Of a stretch of 64,000 nucleotides of DNA, positions 1-8,391 are shown piece by piece. Every line of letters begins with the position of its first letter. The first letter of the stretch is position 1. A model generated the notes under the pieces. That model was not told the DNA's origin, searched no databases, and worked only from the letters and a program-made list of their open reading frames with translations. Source of the DNA: Roseibium polysiphoniae (GTDB lineage Bacteria > Pseudomonadota > Alphaproteobacteria > Rhizobiales > Stappiaceae); contig NZ_JACYXJ010000006.1 in the NCBI RefSeq assembly GCF_014842925.1, forward strand, positions 124,001 through 188,000, given 5' to 3'. The translations under genes were made by a program, and so were the position numbers.

Positions 1-599
1 AGCGCCTTCACGCCGCCTTCAACGGTGTTGCGCGCCCAGAAATCGGCTTTGGTCTCGCGCAAACCCCACAGGGCGCCAATGACAGCAACAAGAAGCACGG
101 CGATTGCCATGATCAGGCTTGCGGTCGCATCCAGAATTCGGAACCGCTGAGCCGCGCGCATAACGGGCTGTGTGATCTCGGAGGTGACGATCTGGCCGGC
201 CTCCTTGAGGCGGGCGGTGATGTCGTTGAAGTCAGCGCGTGCGTTGCGAGCGAAATCATCCGTGATCTCACCCATCGCAACTGCGTTGTCCAATCCCCTG
301 GCTGCACGCCGAACTTCCGCCATCACCAGACCGCGAGAAGACCCCTCGCTGATCGCAGAGTCCGGGATCATGCCGGAGATGGAGTTGTCAATGTAGAATG
401 GCTGCGCCAAGAGCCAGACAATCATCAGCAAGAAGGCCGGCACGGCGGCTTTCATCGCGACGTTGGCACCGTAATATGATGGAAGCGAGTGCAGTTTCCG
501 CCGCTCTCCCCCAGCACTGGCCAAGGCCCGCGACCGCCCCAGAACGTAACCCACCGTAGCGACGGCGAGGACGATCAAGATGAGCCAAAATAAAGGCAT
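1..599 (-). CDS. pstC: Phosphate ABC transporter permease PstC (partial, N-terminal ~199 residues)
   Basis: This is the amino-terminal part of an inner-membrane permease of the PstSCAB high-affinity phosphate importer; the gene runs off the left edge. The reading frame starts MPLFWLILIVLAV and has a first membrane helix (about residues 1-19), an LGRSRA..LHSLPSYYG block typical of the long rhizobial PstC amino terminus, a second hydrophobic segment (about 50-67) and a third near 160-180. The frame is open to base 1 without a stop. It lies 84 bases downstream of pstS on the same strand, separated by a GC-rich hairpin. The identity rests on this N-terminal pattern and on position after pstS; the catalytic permease core is outside the window. 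Confidence 0.85.
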   Translation of the reverse strand, partial: MPLFWLILIVLAVATVGYVLGRSRALASAGGERRKLHSLPSYYGANVAMKAAVPAFLLMIVWLLAQPFYIDNSISGMIPDSAISEGSSRGLVMAEVRRAARGLDNAVAMGEITDDFARNARADFNDITARLKEAGQIVTSEITQPVMRAAQRFRILDATASLIMAIAVLLVAVIGALWGLRETKADFWARNTVEGGVKA

Positions 600-641
600 C
601 TGCTTCCCCGAAAGTTTTTCGACAATGTAAGTCAGGAAGGA

Positions 642-666
642 AAAGGGGCGGCGAAAGCGCCGCCCC
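642..666 (-). terminator. Intercistronic hairpin between pstS and pstC
   Basis: A perfect 9-bp stem (645-653 with 658-666, GGGGCGGCG arms, four-base loop) is followed on the minus strand by TTTTCC. It sits just after the pstS stop and before pstC, so it probably works as a partial terminator or 3' stabiliser that leaves more pstS than pstC message. Confidence 0.6.
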
Positions 667-683
667 GATCGAGCGAAACTCGA

Positions 684-1721
684 TTACTTCATTGTTTCTT
701 CAGCATCGATCGATGCCTGAACGGCAGCGAGCTCTGGATCGGAAACCAGGCCATACTGAGCCAGCGGGCCCTGAGGACCAGCGATTTCGTCAGCGATGAA
801 GAACTGTGCGTATTCCTTCAGACCTGGGATCACGCCGATGTGTGCCTTCTTGACGTAGAAGAACAGCGGGCGGGAAACCGGATACTCGCCAGAAGCGATG
901 GTCTCGGTGGAAGGAGCAACGTCGCCCATGGTGGCAACCTTGAGCTTGTCGGTGTTGTTCTCGTAGAACGCCAGACCGAAGACGCCGATGCCGTTGGAGT
1001 TGGAGTCGATGCGTGCCAGGGTCTCGGTGTAGTCACCGTCGATGTCGGTGGACTTGCCGTCAGCGCGAACGTTGAGACATGCGTCTTCAGCGTCGTCTTC
1101 AGACATGCCGCCGTCCATCATGGCTTTCATGGCACCAGTGTCTTCACAACCTTTAAGAAGAACCTTGTCTTCGAAAACTTCGCGAGTACCGTGCTTTGTG
1201 CCCGGGATGAACATGGCAATTTCAACGTCCGGCAGGTCAGAGTTGAACTCAGCCCAAGAGTTGTATGAGTTGTCGACGATTGCGCCGTCCTTGAGAACCT
1301 TTGCGCCGATAGCATTGAAGATATCGGAAGGCTGGAACGCCGTGAAAGCCGGGCCGCTCTGCTGAGAAGCGAAAACGATCCCATCGTAGCCGATGCGAAC
1401 TTCGATGATGTCTTTGACACCAGCTTCAGCACAGGCCTTGATTTCTTTTTCGCGGATTTTGCGCGATGCGTTTGCAACGTCGATGGTGTTCTCGCCGACG
1501 CCTTCACAGAAACGCTTCAGGCCAGCGGAGGAACCGCCGGACTCAACGACTGGAGTCGGGAAGTCGGTGTTTTCGCCGAAAGCTTCTGCAACGATGGACG
1601 CGTAAGGCAGAACTGTGGAAGAACCAGCGATCTGGACCTGGTCACGAGCCTGAGCAGCGCCAACAAATGCGGTGGAAGCAACGGCCAGAGCGGTTGCGCT
1701 AACGAGGGTCTTAAATTTCAC
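684..1721 (-). CDS. pstS: Phosphate ABC transporter substrate-binding protein PstS (copy 1)
   Basis: Periplasmic phosphate-binding protein that feeds PstCAB. A signal peptide (KFKTLVSATALAVASTAFVGAAQA) precedes mature RDQVQIAGSSTVLPY; the GSSTVLPYA and SGGSSAGLKRFC blocks and the KHGTREVFED segment are family phosphate-binding regions. About 345 residues is normal for the family. I place the start at a GTG (1719-1721), because GGAG lies 7 bases before it; an ATG eight codons upstream at 1745 has no comparable site. It is second of two adjacent pstS genes and sits directly before pstC. A PHO-box-like motif lies about 110 bases upstream. Identification is firm. Confidence 0.95.
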   Translation of the reverse strand: MKFKTLVSATALAVASTAFVGAAQARDQVQIAGSSTVLPYASIVAEAFGENTDFPTPVVESGGSSAGLKRFCEGVGENTIDVANASRKIREKEIKACAEAGVKDIIEVRIGYDGIVFASQQSGPAFTAFQPSDIFNAIGAKVLKDGAIVDNSYNSWAEFNSDLPDVEIAMFIPGTKHGTREVFEDKVLLKGCEDTGAMKAMMDGGMSEDDAEDACLNVRADGKSTDIDGDYTETLARIDSNSNGIGVFGLAFYENNTDKLKVATMGDVAPSTETIASGEYPVSRPLFFYVKKAHIGVIPGLKEYAQFFIADEIAGPQGPLAQYGLVSDPELAAVQASIDAEETMK

Positions 1722-2084
1722 TTGACCACTCCCTTTGAATGTCAAGGTTTCTTGGATATCGCAGACTTTCTAGCCTGTGCGATGGCTGCGACCCTAGTGG
1801 TCACGCATGTGACTTCTATGACTATTTGATATCAGTTTTGTGACGATATAAATTATTGATTTTATTGATAATTTTTATATTTTACGGCTTTTCCTTACAA
1901 AGCGCTGAACGGCTTTATGAAAGGGCCTTAGCAATTATCGCAGGGCTTGAAGTCCGTAAGGTAAAATACCCTCATCGAGACGAACTGTAATCCGCCATGG
2001 CGGAGAATTTCTTGATGCTCGCGCGATCCACCCGCCCCGCTCGTCCTCATCCGACTTGAGCGTCCCCGATCGCGGCCACACCCC
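1722..2084. other. Intergenic region between the two pstS genes
   Basis: These 363 bases hold no convincing gene. Besides the PHO-box candidate there is a markedly AT-rich tract (about 1848-1890) suited to a promoter for pstS copy 1, and a 14-bp perfect palindrome TCCGCCATGGCGGA at 1991-2004 of unknown role. No clear rho-independent terminator for the upstream pstS copy 2 is visible. Confidence 0.5.
1829..1846 (-). promoter_or_regulatory. Candidate PHO box upstream of pstS copy 1
   Basis: The plus strand reads ATATCAGTTTTGTGACGA here; on the coding strand this is TCGTCACAAAACTGATAT, two degenerate 7-bp repeats around an AAAA spacer as in PhoB sites. The core TCAGTTTTGTGAC (1832-1844) recurs with one mismatch upstream of the other pstS and in related form upstream of btaA. 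PhoB binding is inferred. Confidence 0.5.
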
Positions 2085-3086
2085 TCAGAGTTGAAGCGGC
2101 TCCATCTTCTGGATGCGCGCTGCCCCCTCTTTCCGCTGATCTGCGGTCAGGGGAATCAGTCCCTTTTCAGCGAGATAGCCATCGTCACCCCAGGCCGACT
2201 CTGCAGTGAACTCTCCAAGGTATCCTTCGATTCCAGGGATCGTTCCGACGTGCTCTTTCTTGACGTAAAAATAGAGTGGCCGCGAGATCGGGTAAGCGCC
2301 GGACGCAATATTCTCAAAGGTAGGCTCGATTGACCCCACAGCGGCACCCTGGATTTCGTTGCTGTTTTGATCGAGAAAAGAAAATCCGAAAAGGCCTACT
2401 GTGCCCGGATTGACCTCAAGCTTCTCCACGATCAGATCGTCGTTCTCCCCGGACTCGACATAGGCCCCATCATTTCGGATCTCAGGACATGCGTCCTCTT
2501 CAATACCGCCAACGATCTTGCAGCCGGCCTCCATAACGAGTTCCTCAAAGGCGTCACGGGTGCCTGATGTGGGCGGAGGTCCGAAGACTTCGATTTTCTC
2601 GGCGGGAAGCTCAGGATCGATTTCCGACCAATCGGCAAATGGATTGGGGCGAACCTCGCCTTGATGTTCAATATTCTTCGCAAGGGCGAGGAACATCTGC
2701 TCGATCGTGATATCGAATTCGGGGCCAGCCTTCGAATTGGCAAGGACAATACCGTCGTAGCCGACAATGACCTCGACTGGCGTAACGCCGTTTTTGCGGC
2801 ATATCTCGAGCTCAGATTTTTTGATCCGGCGCGAAGCATTGGTGATATCGGGGGTGTTGGCGCCTACACCGGCACAAAACAGCTTGAGCCCCCCGCCCGT
2901 TCCAGTCGATTCTACGATGGGAGCTTTTTGACCGCTTTTCTCGCTGAACGTTTCGGCAACGGCCATGGAAAAGGGAAACACCGTCGACGATCCGACGATC
3001 AAGATGCGATCACGGGCTTGAGCGCTGCCGAAACTCAGAAGCACGAGAGCCTGGGCGATAAGACATTTCTTGGTCATTCCACCCAT
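2085..3086 (-). CDS. PstS-family phosphate-binding protein (copy 2, divergent paralogue)
   Basis: A second PstS-like periplasmic binding protein, 333 residues, with a signal peptide ending near FGSAQA and mature [23 protein letters not shown]. It shares the block order of copy 1 (GSSTV..., [62 protein letters not shown]) but many intervening residues differ, so it is an old duplication or an independently acquired paralogue rather than a recent copy. The ATG at 3086 has GGAG 7 bases upstream and is preferred over an internal ATG three codons later. It lies between phoR and pstS copy 1 with its own PHO-box-like site. Likely phosphate ligand; a different affinity or oxyanion is possible. Confidence 0.88.
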   Translation of the reverse strand: MGGMTKKCLIAQALVLLSFGSAQARDRILIVGSSTVFPFSMAVAETFSEKSGQKAPIVESTGTGGGLKLFCAGVGANTPDITNASRRIKKSELEICRKNGVTPVEVIVGYDGIVLANSKAGPEFDITIEQMFLALAKNIEHQGEVRPNPFADWSEIDPELPAEKIEVFGPPPTSGTRDAFEELVMEAGCKIVGGIEEDACPEIRNDGAYVESGENDDLIVEKLEVNPGTVGLFGFSFLDQNSNEIQGAAVGSIEPTFENIASGAYPISRPLYFYVKKEHVGTIPGIEGYLGEFTAESAWGDDGYLAEKGLIPLTADQRKEGAARIQKMEPLQL

Positions 3087-3151
3087 TTGGTCACTCCGAT
3101 CCTGCTCTGAGCCACAAAGTCACAAAGTCGATCGTCGTATAAGAGACCAGC

Positions 3152-3169
3152 GATTCAGTTTTATGACTT
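3152..3169 (-). promoter_or_regulatory. Candidate PHO box upstream of pstS copy 2
   Basis: TCAGTTTTATGAC at 3155-3167 matches the element before pstS copy 1 at 12 of 13 positions and has the same orientation relative to the gene. It lies about 70 bases before the ATG, inside the phoR-pstS gap. Tandem direct repeats ACAAAGTC ACAAAGTC follow at about 3114-3129. Confidence 0.5.
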
Positions 3170-3190
3170 CAGGCAAGATGCCAACCCAGA

Positions 3191-4519
3191 TCAGTCAGCG
3201 TCGCTCGCGGGGAAATGCACCTTGAAAGCTGCGCCCTCGCCCGGTGCGCTTTCGATTTCCAGACGCGCCCTGTGACGGTTCAATATGTGCTTCACGATGG
3301 CGAGACCAAGGCCTGTTCCCTTGAGCGCGCGACTGGAGTCGACATCGACCCTGTAGAAACGCTCGGTCAGGCGTGGCAGGTGTTCTGCTGGTATCCCCTC
3401 GCCAAAATCCCGAACGACCAGAGACCAATTAACCGGCTCAGCATCCGGATCGACGGGCTTGATGGAAACCGCGACTTTTTCGCCAGTGCTGCCGTACTTC
3501 AGGCCGTTTTCAATCAGATTTTCAGTGACCTGAATCAGTTCATCGCGGTCTCCGCGCACCAGGGCTTCGCCAACGCCAATATCGGTCTCGATCTCGACAT
3601 TCATGTCGCGAGCAAGCGGTGCCAGTGCGTCAGTGGTGTGGCGGACGATCTCGACCAGATCCACCAGTGCCGCGGGCTTCACGTGAGCTTTGAGCTCGAT
3701 CCGGGAAAGCGAGAGGATATCATCGATCAGGCGGCGCATCCGGCCCGCTTGTTCGAGCATGATCTGTAAAAACCGATCCCGTGCAGCCGGATCATCGCGC
3801 GCGGGCCCCTGGATCGTTTCGATAAAACCAGTAAGTGACGCGAGCGGCGTGCGCAGCTCATGGCTCGCATTTGCGACAAAATCGGTCCGCATGCGTTCGA
3901 GCCGCCGCTGCTCGGACAAGTCCTGGATCACAACGAGAACGAAGTCCGGCAATCGGCCAGCTTTCACTCCAGCGCTCGGGCCAGGCATGTAGACGGGCGA
4001 GACATGCGCCTCGAACCAGGCCTCGGTCGGAACCTTTTCAGTCCAGTTTATCCGTTCCGCAGCACCAGAACTACAGACCCTGTCGAATGCTTCGAGCAAG
4101 GACGGCGCGCGAAGGGAAAAAGACAGCGGATCGCCCGGCTTCAGCTCACCATATCGCTTCAGCGCGGCCTGATTGATGTAGCGCGTAATGCCACGGCCAT
4201 CAGCAACGAAACAGGGACTGGGCAATGCGTCGACGGTCACCTTCATACCGGTGCCGGGCCACATGCGGCGCAATTCGCGCTGTTTGACGACCTCAAGCCG
4301 ACGCGACCTGAGCCTGCGCGGTACATAAGCCGCAACGCCAACCAGAAGCACAACAGCACCTAAAGCCGCCTGCCAGGGAACGTCAAAGAAGACGTTTGAG
4401 GCAAGCGCCAGGCCCGCAGCGGTCATGAGCTGCCAACGGGCTTCCCGTAGCCTGCTAAAAGGCGAAGCCGGCTTATAATCAACAGCCGGATTTGCTGGTT
4501 CGCTTGGGACTTCGGTCAT
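3191..4519 (-). CDS. phoR: Phosphate regulon sensor histidine kinase PhoR
   Basis: Membrane sensor kinase that phosphorylates PhoB when the Pst transporter reports phosphate limitation. Of 442 residues, two hydrophobic segments (about 31-47 and 50-66) are followed by a PAS-type region (about 95-200) and then the kinase core: H-box FVANASHELRTPL with phospho-accepting His220, N-box NLIENGLKYG, DFGEGIP and the GTGLGLAIVKH G2 box near the end. This architecture and length are those of PhoR. It precedes the two pstS genes on the same strand with a 104-base gap holding a PHO-box candidate. No phoB is seen; in related genomes it lies beyond the pst genes. Other PAS kinases look similar, but context supports PhoR strongly. 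Confidence 0.9.
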   Translation of the reverse strand: MTEVPSEPANPAVDYKPASPFSRLREARWQLMTAAGLALASNVFFDVPWQAALGAVVLLVGVAAYVPRRLRSRRLEVVKQRELRRMWPGTGMKVTVDALPSPCFVADGRGITRYINQAALKRYGELKPGDPLSFSLRAPSLLEAFDRVCSSGAAERINWTEKVPTEAWFEAHVSPVYMPGPSAGVKAGRLPDFVLVVIQDLSEQRRLERMRTDFVANASHELRTPLASLTGFIETIQGPARDDPAARDRFLQIMLEQAGRMRRLIDDILSLSRIELKAHVKPAALVDLVEIVRHTTDALAPLARDMNVEIETDIGVGEALVRGDRDELIQVTENLIENGLKYGSTGEKVAVSIKPVDPDAEPVNWSLVVRDFGEGIPAEHLPRLTERFYRVDVDSSRALKGTGLGLAIVKHILNRHRARLEIESAPGEGAAFKVHFPASDAD

Positions 4520-4708
4520 TTTCAGGCGCGCTTCCGGACAGCATTTTTCAGTTTGTTATTTTGACGACTTATCAATCAGATAGACCGCTCCAGCACATAT
4601 TTCAAACTACAGCGGGCACCGCTGATACCATGGCAAGCATGTCAGATAAGCGACAATCGGCCACCTGATTGGTTTTCCTACACAGCAAACGCCTCGGTTT
4701 TTCCAATG

Positions 4709-5176
4709 CTAGCAGCATGCGTTGGCCAGATAGCTCAACCGCAATGGCCAACCTGTTTGGGAGCACATCAGCGCACGACACGCGGCGGCATCATCGCCAT
4801 GCCGGATAAAATCCGTGTGCACGAGCTCGAGCCGCGTGTCCTCCCCCGCCTGCCTGAGGGAAATCATGACACGGCTTGCTGCTGCCGGATCCACGAGCGA
4901 CGATCCCGCTGATGAGACCTGCCAAGCGAGGCGGATATAAAGCGGTGGTTCGATTGAAAGAACAGTGCCCCAGGTCTTCAGTTGCCCGTCCGAGGAGGTT
5001 TCAGAGCAGGCTCCTCCCGGCTGAGGATCAATTCCCACGTCCAGGAGATCCCCCTCATTTTTGGCGTCGAACACGGTCGTCCACCAGCGCTCAAGCTGTT
5101 CGGTCAGAACGGCGAACACCTTTTCCCGTGGCGCTCGAATAAAGCACTCAAACTGACATGTTTGGTCGTCTGACAT
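4709..5176 (-). CDS. SRPBCC / AHSA1-type protein
   Basis: A 155-residue cytoplasmic protein with the START-like helix-grip pattern: FIRAPREKVFAVLTEQLERWW at the amino end, a central GTVLSIEPPLYIRLAW strand region and a C-terminal long helix ending in RALMCSQTGWPLRLSYLANACC. AHSA1-type domains bind hydrophobic ligands or act as Hsp90 co-chaperone relatives; no substrate can be named from sequence. It stands alone, upstream of phoR on the same strand but separated by 189 bases, and opposite to the MBL hydrolase gene. The C-terminus with GW..L is typical of the family. Function unassigned. Confidence 0.75.
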   Translation of the reverse strand: MSDDQTCQFECFIRAPREKVFAVLTEQLERWWTTVFDAKNEGDLLDVGIDPQPGGACSETSSDGQLKTWGTVLSIEPPLYIRLAWQVSSAGSSLVDPAAASRVMISLRQAGEDTRLELVHTDFIRHGDDAAACRALMCSQTGWPLRLSYLANACC

Positions 5177-5394
5177 CGCTGATCAACCCGATTGAAGCAT
5201 TCTTAAAGGTAGAACCCGAGTGAGCACACTGCACGCGATCGAAAGCAACATTGTGTAGAAGCACCTCCGCAGCGAATGCTCTTATCCCATCATCGCCTCT
5301 TATTCATGACTGTCTGGCGATCAGTGACAGACGATGGCACATGCAACGTCTGACATGCTAGAGGATCGTTGAAACCGCTGGGAGACATTCAAAA

Positions 5395-6294
5395 GTGAAA
5401 CATGATCGCCAGTTTGATCCTGCATATGGCAACGCGATTGAAATCTCGGACGGCATTCGCAGGCTGACCGCACCAAACCCCAGCCCGTTCACGTTTCACG
5501 GCACCAACACCTATCTGGTTGGCCAGGATTCGATCACAGTGATAGATCCCGGGCCCGACTCTCCTGAGCATATCGACACGATCTTGAAGGTGATCGGCGG
5601 GGCAAGTGTCGAAACAATTCTTGTCAGCCATACGCACCTTGACCATTCTCCGGGCGCCAGACTGCTTCAAGCCAAAACGGGAGCGCCGATCGTGGGCTGT
5701 GCTGCCTATCGGCCTGCTCGGAACCTGGGCACAGGCGAAAGCAACCCGATGGATGCAAGCTCTGACAGAGACTATAAGCCTGACCTGCAGCTGGAGGACG
5801 GCAGTCTTCACAAGACCTCAGGTGCCGACTTCGAAGTGATAGAAACCCCTGGCCATACAGACAACCACCTCTGTTTGGCGCTCAAAGGTTCACCGTTTCT
5901 GTTCTCGGCAGATCACGTCATGGCCTGGTCAACATCGATCGTCGCACCGCCAGATGGAAGCATGCGGTCCTATATGTCCTCGCTCGATCGGCTTCTGGCC
6001 CGTCAGGAAACGATTTATCTTCCCGGCCACGGTGGTTTGGTGCGCGATGCCCATGATTATGTGGCAGATCTCAAGGTTCATCGACTGCAGCGCGAGGCGT
6101 CGATTTTGGATCAATTGAGCACGGAGCCAATTTCGATCCCGAATTTGGTTCTTCGCATCTATCACGGGCTCGATCCGGCGCTGCGTCCTGCCGCCGCCCT
6201 TTCGGTCTTTGCGCACCTTGAGGATCTCGCGTCCCGCAAGCTTGTCGTCGCAGAACCAGAGGTTCGGCTTGAAGCAAGCTACCGCCGCGCCTGA
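5395..6294 (+). CDS. MBL-fold metallo-hydrolase (LACTB2 / glyoxalase II-like)
   Basis: A 299-residue zinc-dependent hydrolase of the metallo-beta-lactamase fold. The HxHxDH metal motif is SHTHLDHSPG (His79, His81, Asp83, His84), followed by ETPGHTDNH and SADHVM for the further ligands and a GHGG block. The last ~70 residues (ASILDQLSTEP...VFAHLEDLASRKLV) form the winged-helix-like tail seen in LACTB2-type proteins. The start is a GTG preceded by GGGAGA about ten bases upstream. Substrate unknown: relatives act on thioesters, RNA or lactones. It converges on the DUF1499 gene with 21 bases between stops. Confidence 0.85.
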   Translation: MKHDRQFDPAYGNAIEISDGIRRLTAPNPSPFTFHGTNTYLVGQDSITVIDPGPDSPEHIDTILKVIGGASVETILVSHTHLDHSPGARLLQAKTGAPIVGCAAYRPARNLGTGESNPMDASSDRDYKPDLQLEDGSLHKTSGADFEVIETPGHTDNHLCLALKGSPFLFSADHVMAWSTSIVAPPDGSMRSYMSSLDRLLARQETIYLPGHGGLVRDAHDYVADLKVHRLQREASILDQLSTEPISIPNLVLRIYHGLDPALRPAAALSVFAHLEDLASRKLVVAEPEVRLEASYRRA

Positions 6295-6315
6295 CGCTGC
6301 TTTGAACTGCCGAAC

Positions 6316-7263
6316 CTAACCTTCGAGATCTTCGGCGCTATCTGGATCTTCATCAGAGCTATCCTCGGCGCCTTCGACATAGGGCTTGAACTCCGGCACC
6401 GGAATCTTTTCGTCGCCATCGGCGCGCACGTCCGAAACGCCTTCAGGCGGATCGCCCTCCAGCACGACGGCATCATCGAGGACCTCTATGCTTTCGATTT
6501 CGCCATAGGTCTCCAGAAGCACGTCATCCACGGCCCCATAAAAATTCCGGATTCTGTCGCTGTTCCCGCCTATGTCCTGCAGTGCTGATCTTGACGCAGA
6601 GCGCATGTCAAACAGGGCACCAAGCCGGTCTGGGCGAATCCGGACGACAACGTCTTCGACAAGCCCGAGCACGGGCGTTTTCACCTCAGCTTGAAAACCG
6701 GTCGGGTCGTCGAGAAGGTCCGGAGGCGTTTCCGCAACGATGCGCCATCCGTTTCGGCGGGCCGCCTTGAGAGCCGCAAAATGTAGCTCGGCCGGCTGCA
6801 TGCGATAGCGGCGCGAAACGATGTCTGCTGAATGGGGGACCTCGCTTCGTACTTTCAAAACCCGCAACAGTTGATTGGGAGTTACAGGCTCATCAACTCC
6901 CTGGAGGAACGCTGGTGGATCATCAGGATCTGTCGAAACATCCAGCGCACTGTCCTGCAAAAACGGCCCCATCGCCAAGGCGGCTGCTGGCAAAAGAGCC
7001 GCAATTCCGTAGATGGAGCCAAGCACTGCGTGCCCGGCACCCGTGCCGCCGCGGTTCCAAAGCTGAAGGAAGCCGGCGACGGCCAGAAACAACGCTGCGA
7101 TGCCCAGAATTGTCGCAAGGAGAATTGAGAAAGACATTTGGGCAGGCTCAAGCAACCCGGCGCGGTGTGCCAGAACGCCAAGCACCGCGACCGGCAAAGC
7201 AATGGCTCCAACCCTTCGGCTCAGTCGCGCGATGTTCGATGTAAACACCGGATAGCGTTTCAT
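6316..7263 (-). CDS. DUF1499 domain membrane protein
   Basis: 315 residues. Three hydrophobic helices near residues 18-34, 43-63 and 80-98 anchor the protein; the soluble part contains the DUF1499 pattern (RRYRMQPAELHFAALKAARRNGWRIVAE, followed by EVKTPVLGLVEDVVVRIRPD and FDMRSASRSALQDIGGNSDRIRNF). The C-terminus is highly acidic (SSDEDPDSAEDLEG). The family has no assigned biochemical role. It is transcribed alone, convergent with the MBL hydrolase. Confidence 0.8.
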   Translation of the reverse strand: MKRYPVFTSNIARLSRRVGAIALPVAVLGVLAHRAGLLEPAQMSFSILLATILGIAALFLAVAGFLQLWNRGGTGAGHAVLGSIYGIAALLPAAALAMGPFLQDSALDVSTDPDDPPAFLQGVDEPVTPNQLLRVLKVRSEVPHSADIVSRRYRMQPAELHFAALKAARRNGWRIVAETPPDLLDDPTGFQAEVKTPVLGLVEDVVVRIRPDRLGALFDMRSASRSALQDIGGNSDRIRNFYGAVDDVLLETYGEIESIEVLDDAVVLEGDPPEGVSDVRADGDEKIPVPEFKPYVEGAEDSSDEDPDSAEDLEG

Positions 7264-7469
7264 AAATTCGCCAAACCTCTCACCAGCACCCGTATTTCAT
7301 AGCATCCTGCATCGCTTCTCGGAACGGCAAACACACGCTCCTCTCCAGGACGCAATTTCTCCTGATGAAATTTCGTGCGCTTCGGCGGCGATTCCGCACT
7401 GCAAAAAACAGACAGTTTCTGCTAAAATTGCAACAGAAATCAGTTCCAGTTCAGCATTTGGAGGATTAT

Positions 7470-7964
7470 ATGCCTCTCAGAATGTCTCATCAAAGCGCGG
7501 AGCATTTTTCGCCCGCGAAATCAGCTTCGTCTGCAAGCTTTCAAAATGTAGTTATCTGCTATCTTGCATTGCTTTTGGCGGTCACATCTCCCGTGGCATT
7601 TTATTTTGCCAACCGTTTTTCAAACGCACCTGGCCGGCGACTTAGATGGCATTATCACTACATTAGAACCACTTTTGTTGGTGCACTGCTGGGCCTCATT
7701 CTGGGATTTTCAGCAATGATCGTCGGCGCGAACTTGATTTCGAGCGCGCTCATTCCAGGAGCACTTCTGCTGATAGCGACACTATTCTGGTATTTCTTGC
7801 GGTCATCATACGGGATGATCTGTGCCGTAAATCAACGTCCCTGCACAATCACAAGAGCTTCCTCATTTAGCCAGCGCACCGGCTTCAACCAACAAATCAA
7901 TGCTTTCCGTTACATTCAGTTATTCATTGTTACTCGCCTAAACGCGATTTGCGGCGCATCATGA
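7470..7964 (+). CDS. Small integral membrane protein, unrecognised
   Basis: Starting at an ATG with an excellent GGAGGA site five bases upstream, this frame encodes 164 residues. The middle part has two clear hydrophobic stretches (about 30-50 and 69-115, the latter probably two helices), with the basic segment NAPGRRLRWHYHYIRTT between them, a layout reminiscent of DUF4870-like four-helix proteins. The last 40 residues look less ordered. The gene and its leader are more AT-rich than the neighbours, and it has no operon partner, so recent acquisition or weak selection is possible. I cannot name it. Confidence 0.6.
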   Translation: MPLRMSHQSAEHFSPAKSASSASFQNVVICYLALLLAVTSPVAFYFANRFSNAPGRRLRWHYHYIRTTFVGALLGLILGFSAMIVGANLISSALIPGALLLIATLFWYFLRSSYGMICAVNQRPCTITRASSFSQRTGFNQQINAFRYIQLFIVTRLNAICGAS

Positions 7965-8079
7965 ATTGGCATTAACCACGACTTCGCGGCGCGGTGGCTT
8001 TCGTAAAAGCTCTTTGCCAACGTAATGTCTCATTTGCGGCGCAAGTCCCCGGAACATTTTGACTCCATGGACGAGACCA

Positions 8080-8223
8080 ATGTCTGAAAAAGCCCAAAGC
8101 GTTGCAGTTGCTTCACCTGCCAAGCCCTCTCTCGAAAGCCAATACAAGCCGGTCGGCATCGCGGCCTTGACTGCAGCTGCGCTTTGCGCGGGCCACAAAA
8201 CCGAGAAGAAGAACCACAACTGA
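8080..8223 (+). CDS. Small conserved-looking protein (47 aa)
   Basis: A short frame begins MSEKAQSVAVASPAK and continues with QYKPVGIAALTAAALCAG before a charged HKTEKKNHN end. The YKPIGI(S/A)A(V/L)AAA pattern resembles small uncharacterised proteins I recall from Rhizobiales genomes, which is why I prefer it to the overlapping minus-strand frame. A weak GGACGAG lies upstream. It stands alone before corA. Reality of the gene is likely but not certain. Confidence 0.5.
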   Translation: MSEKAQSVAVASPAKPSLESQYKPVGIAALTAAALCAGHKTEKKNHN

Positions 8224-8391
8224 GCGACTTTCAACGCCCGTCCGGCTCGCAATGGAAACGTCCATTGATCGTGCGCGGACGAGCCGCAAGGTCTGAACGC
8301 TCAGTCTCGCTTGGGTCAAGTCTCTGCTGGACATGACAATTCAGCGTGGCATGTTTCTATGCAATCCACGGATTGCCTCGGAGCCCGCTGC

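Noticed and set aside
4548..4570. PHO-box-like CAGTTT...TTTTGAC before phoR
   Set aside because: The two halves are spaced five bases wider than in the pstS and btaA sites, so it does not fit the same element.
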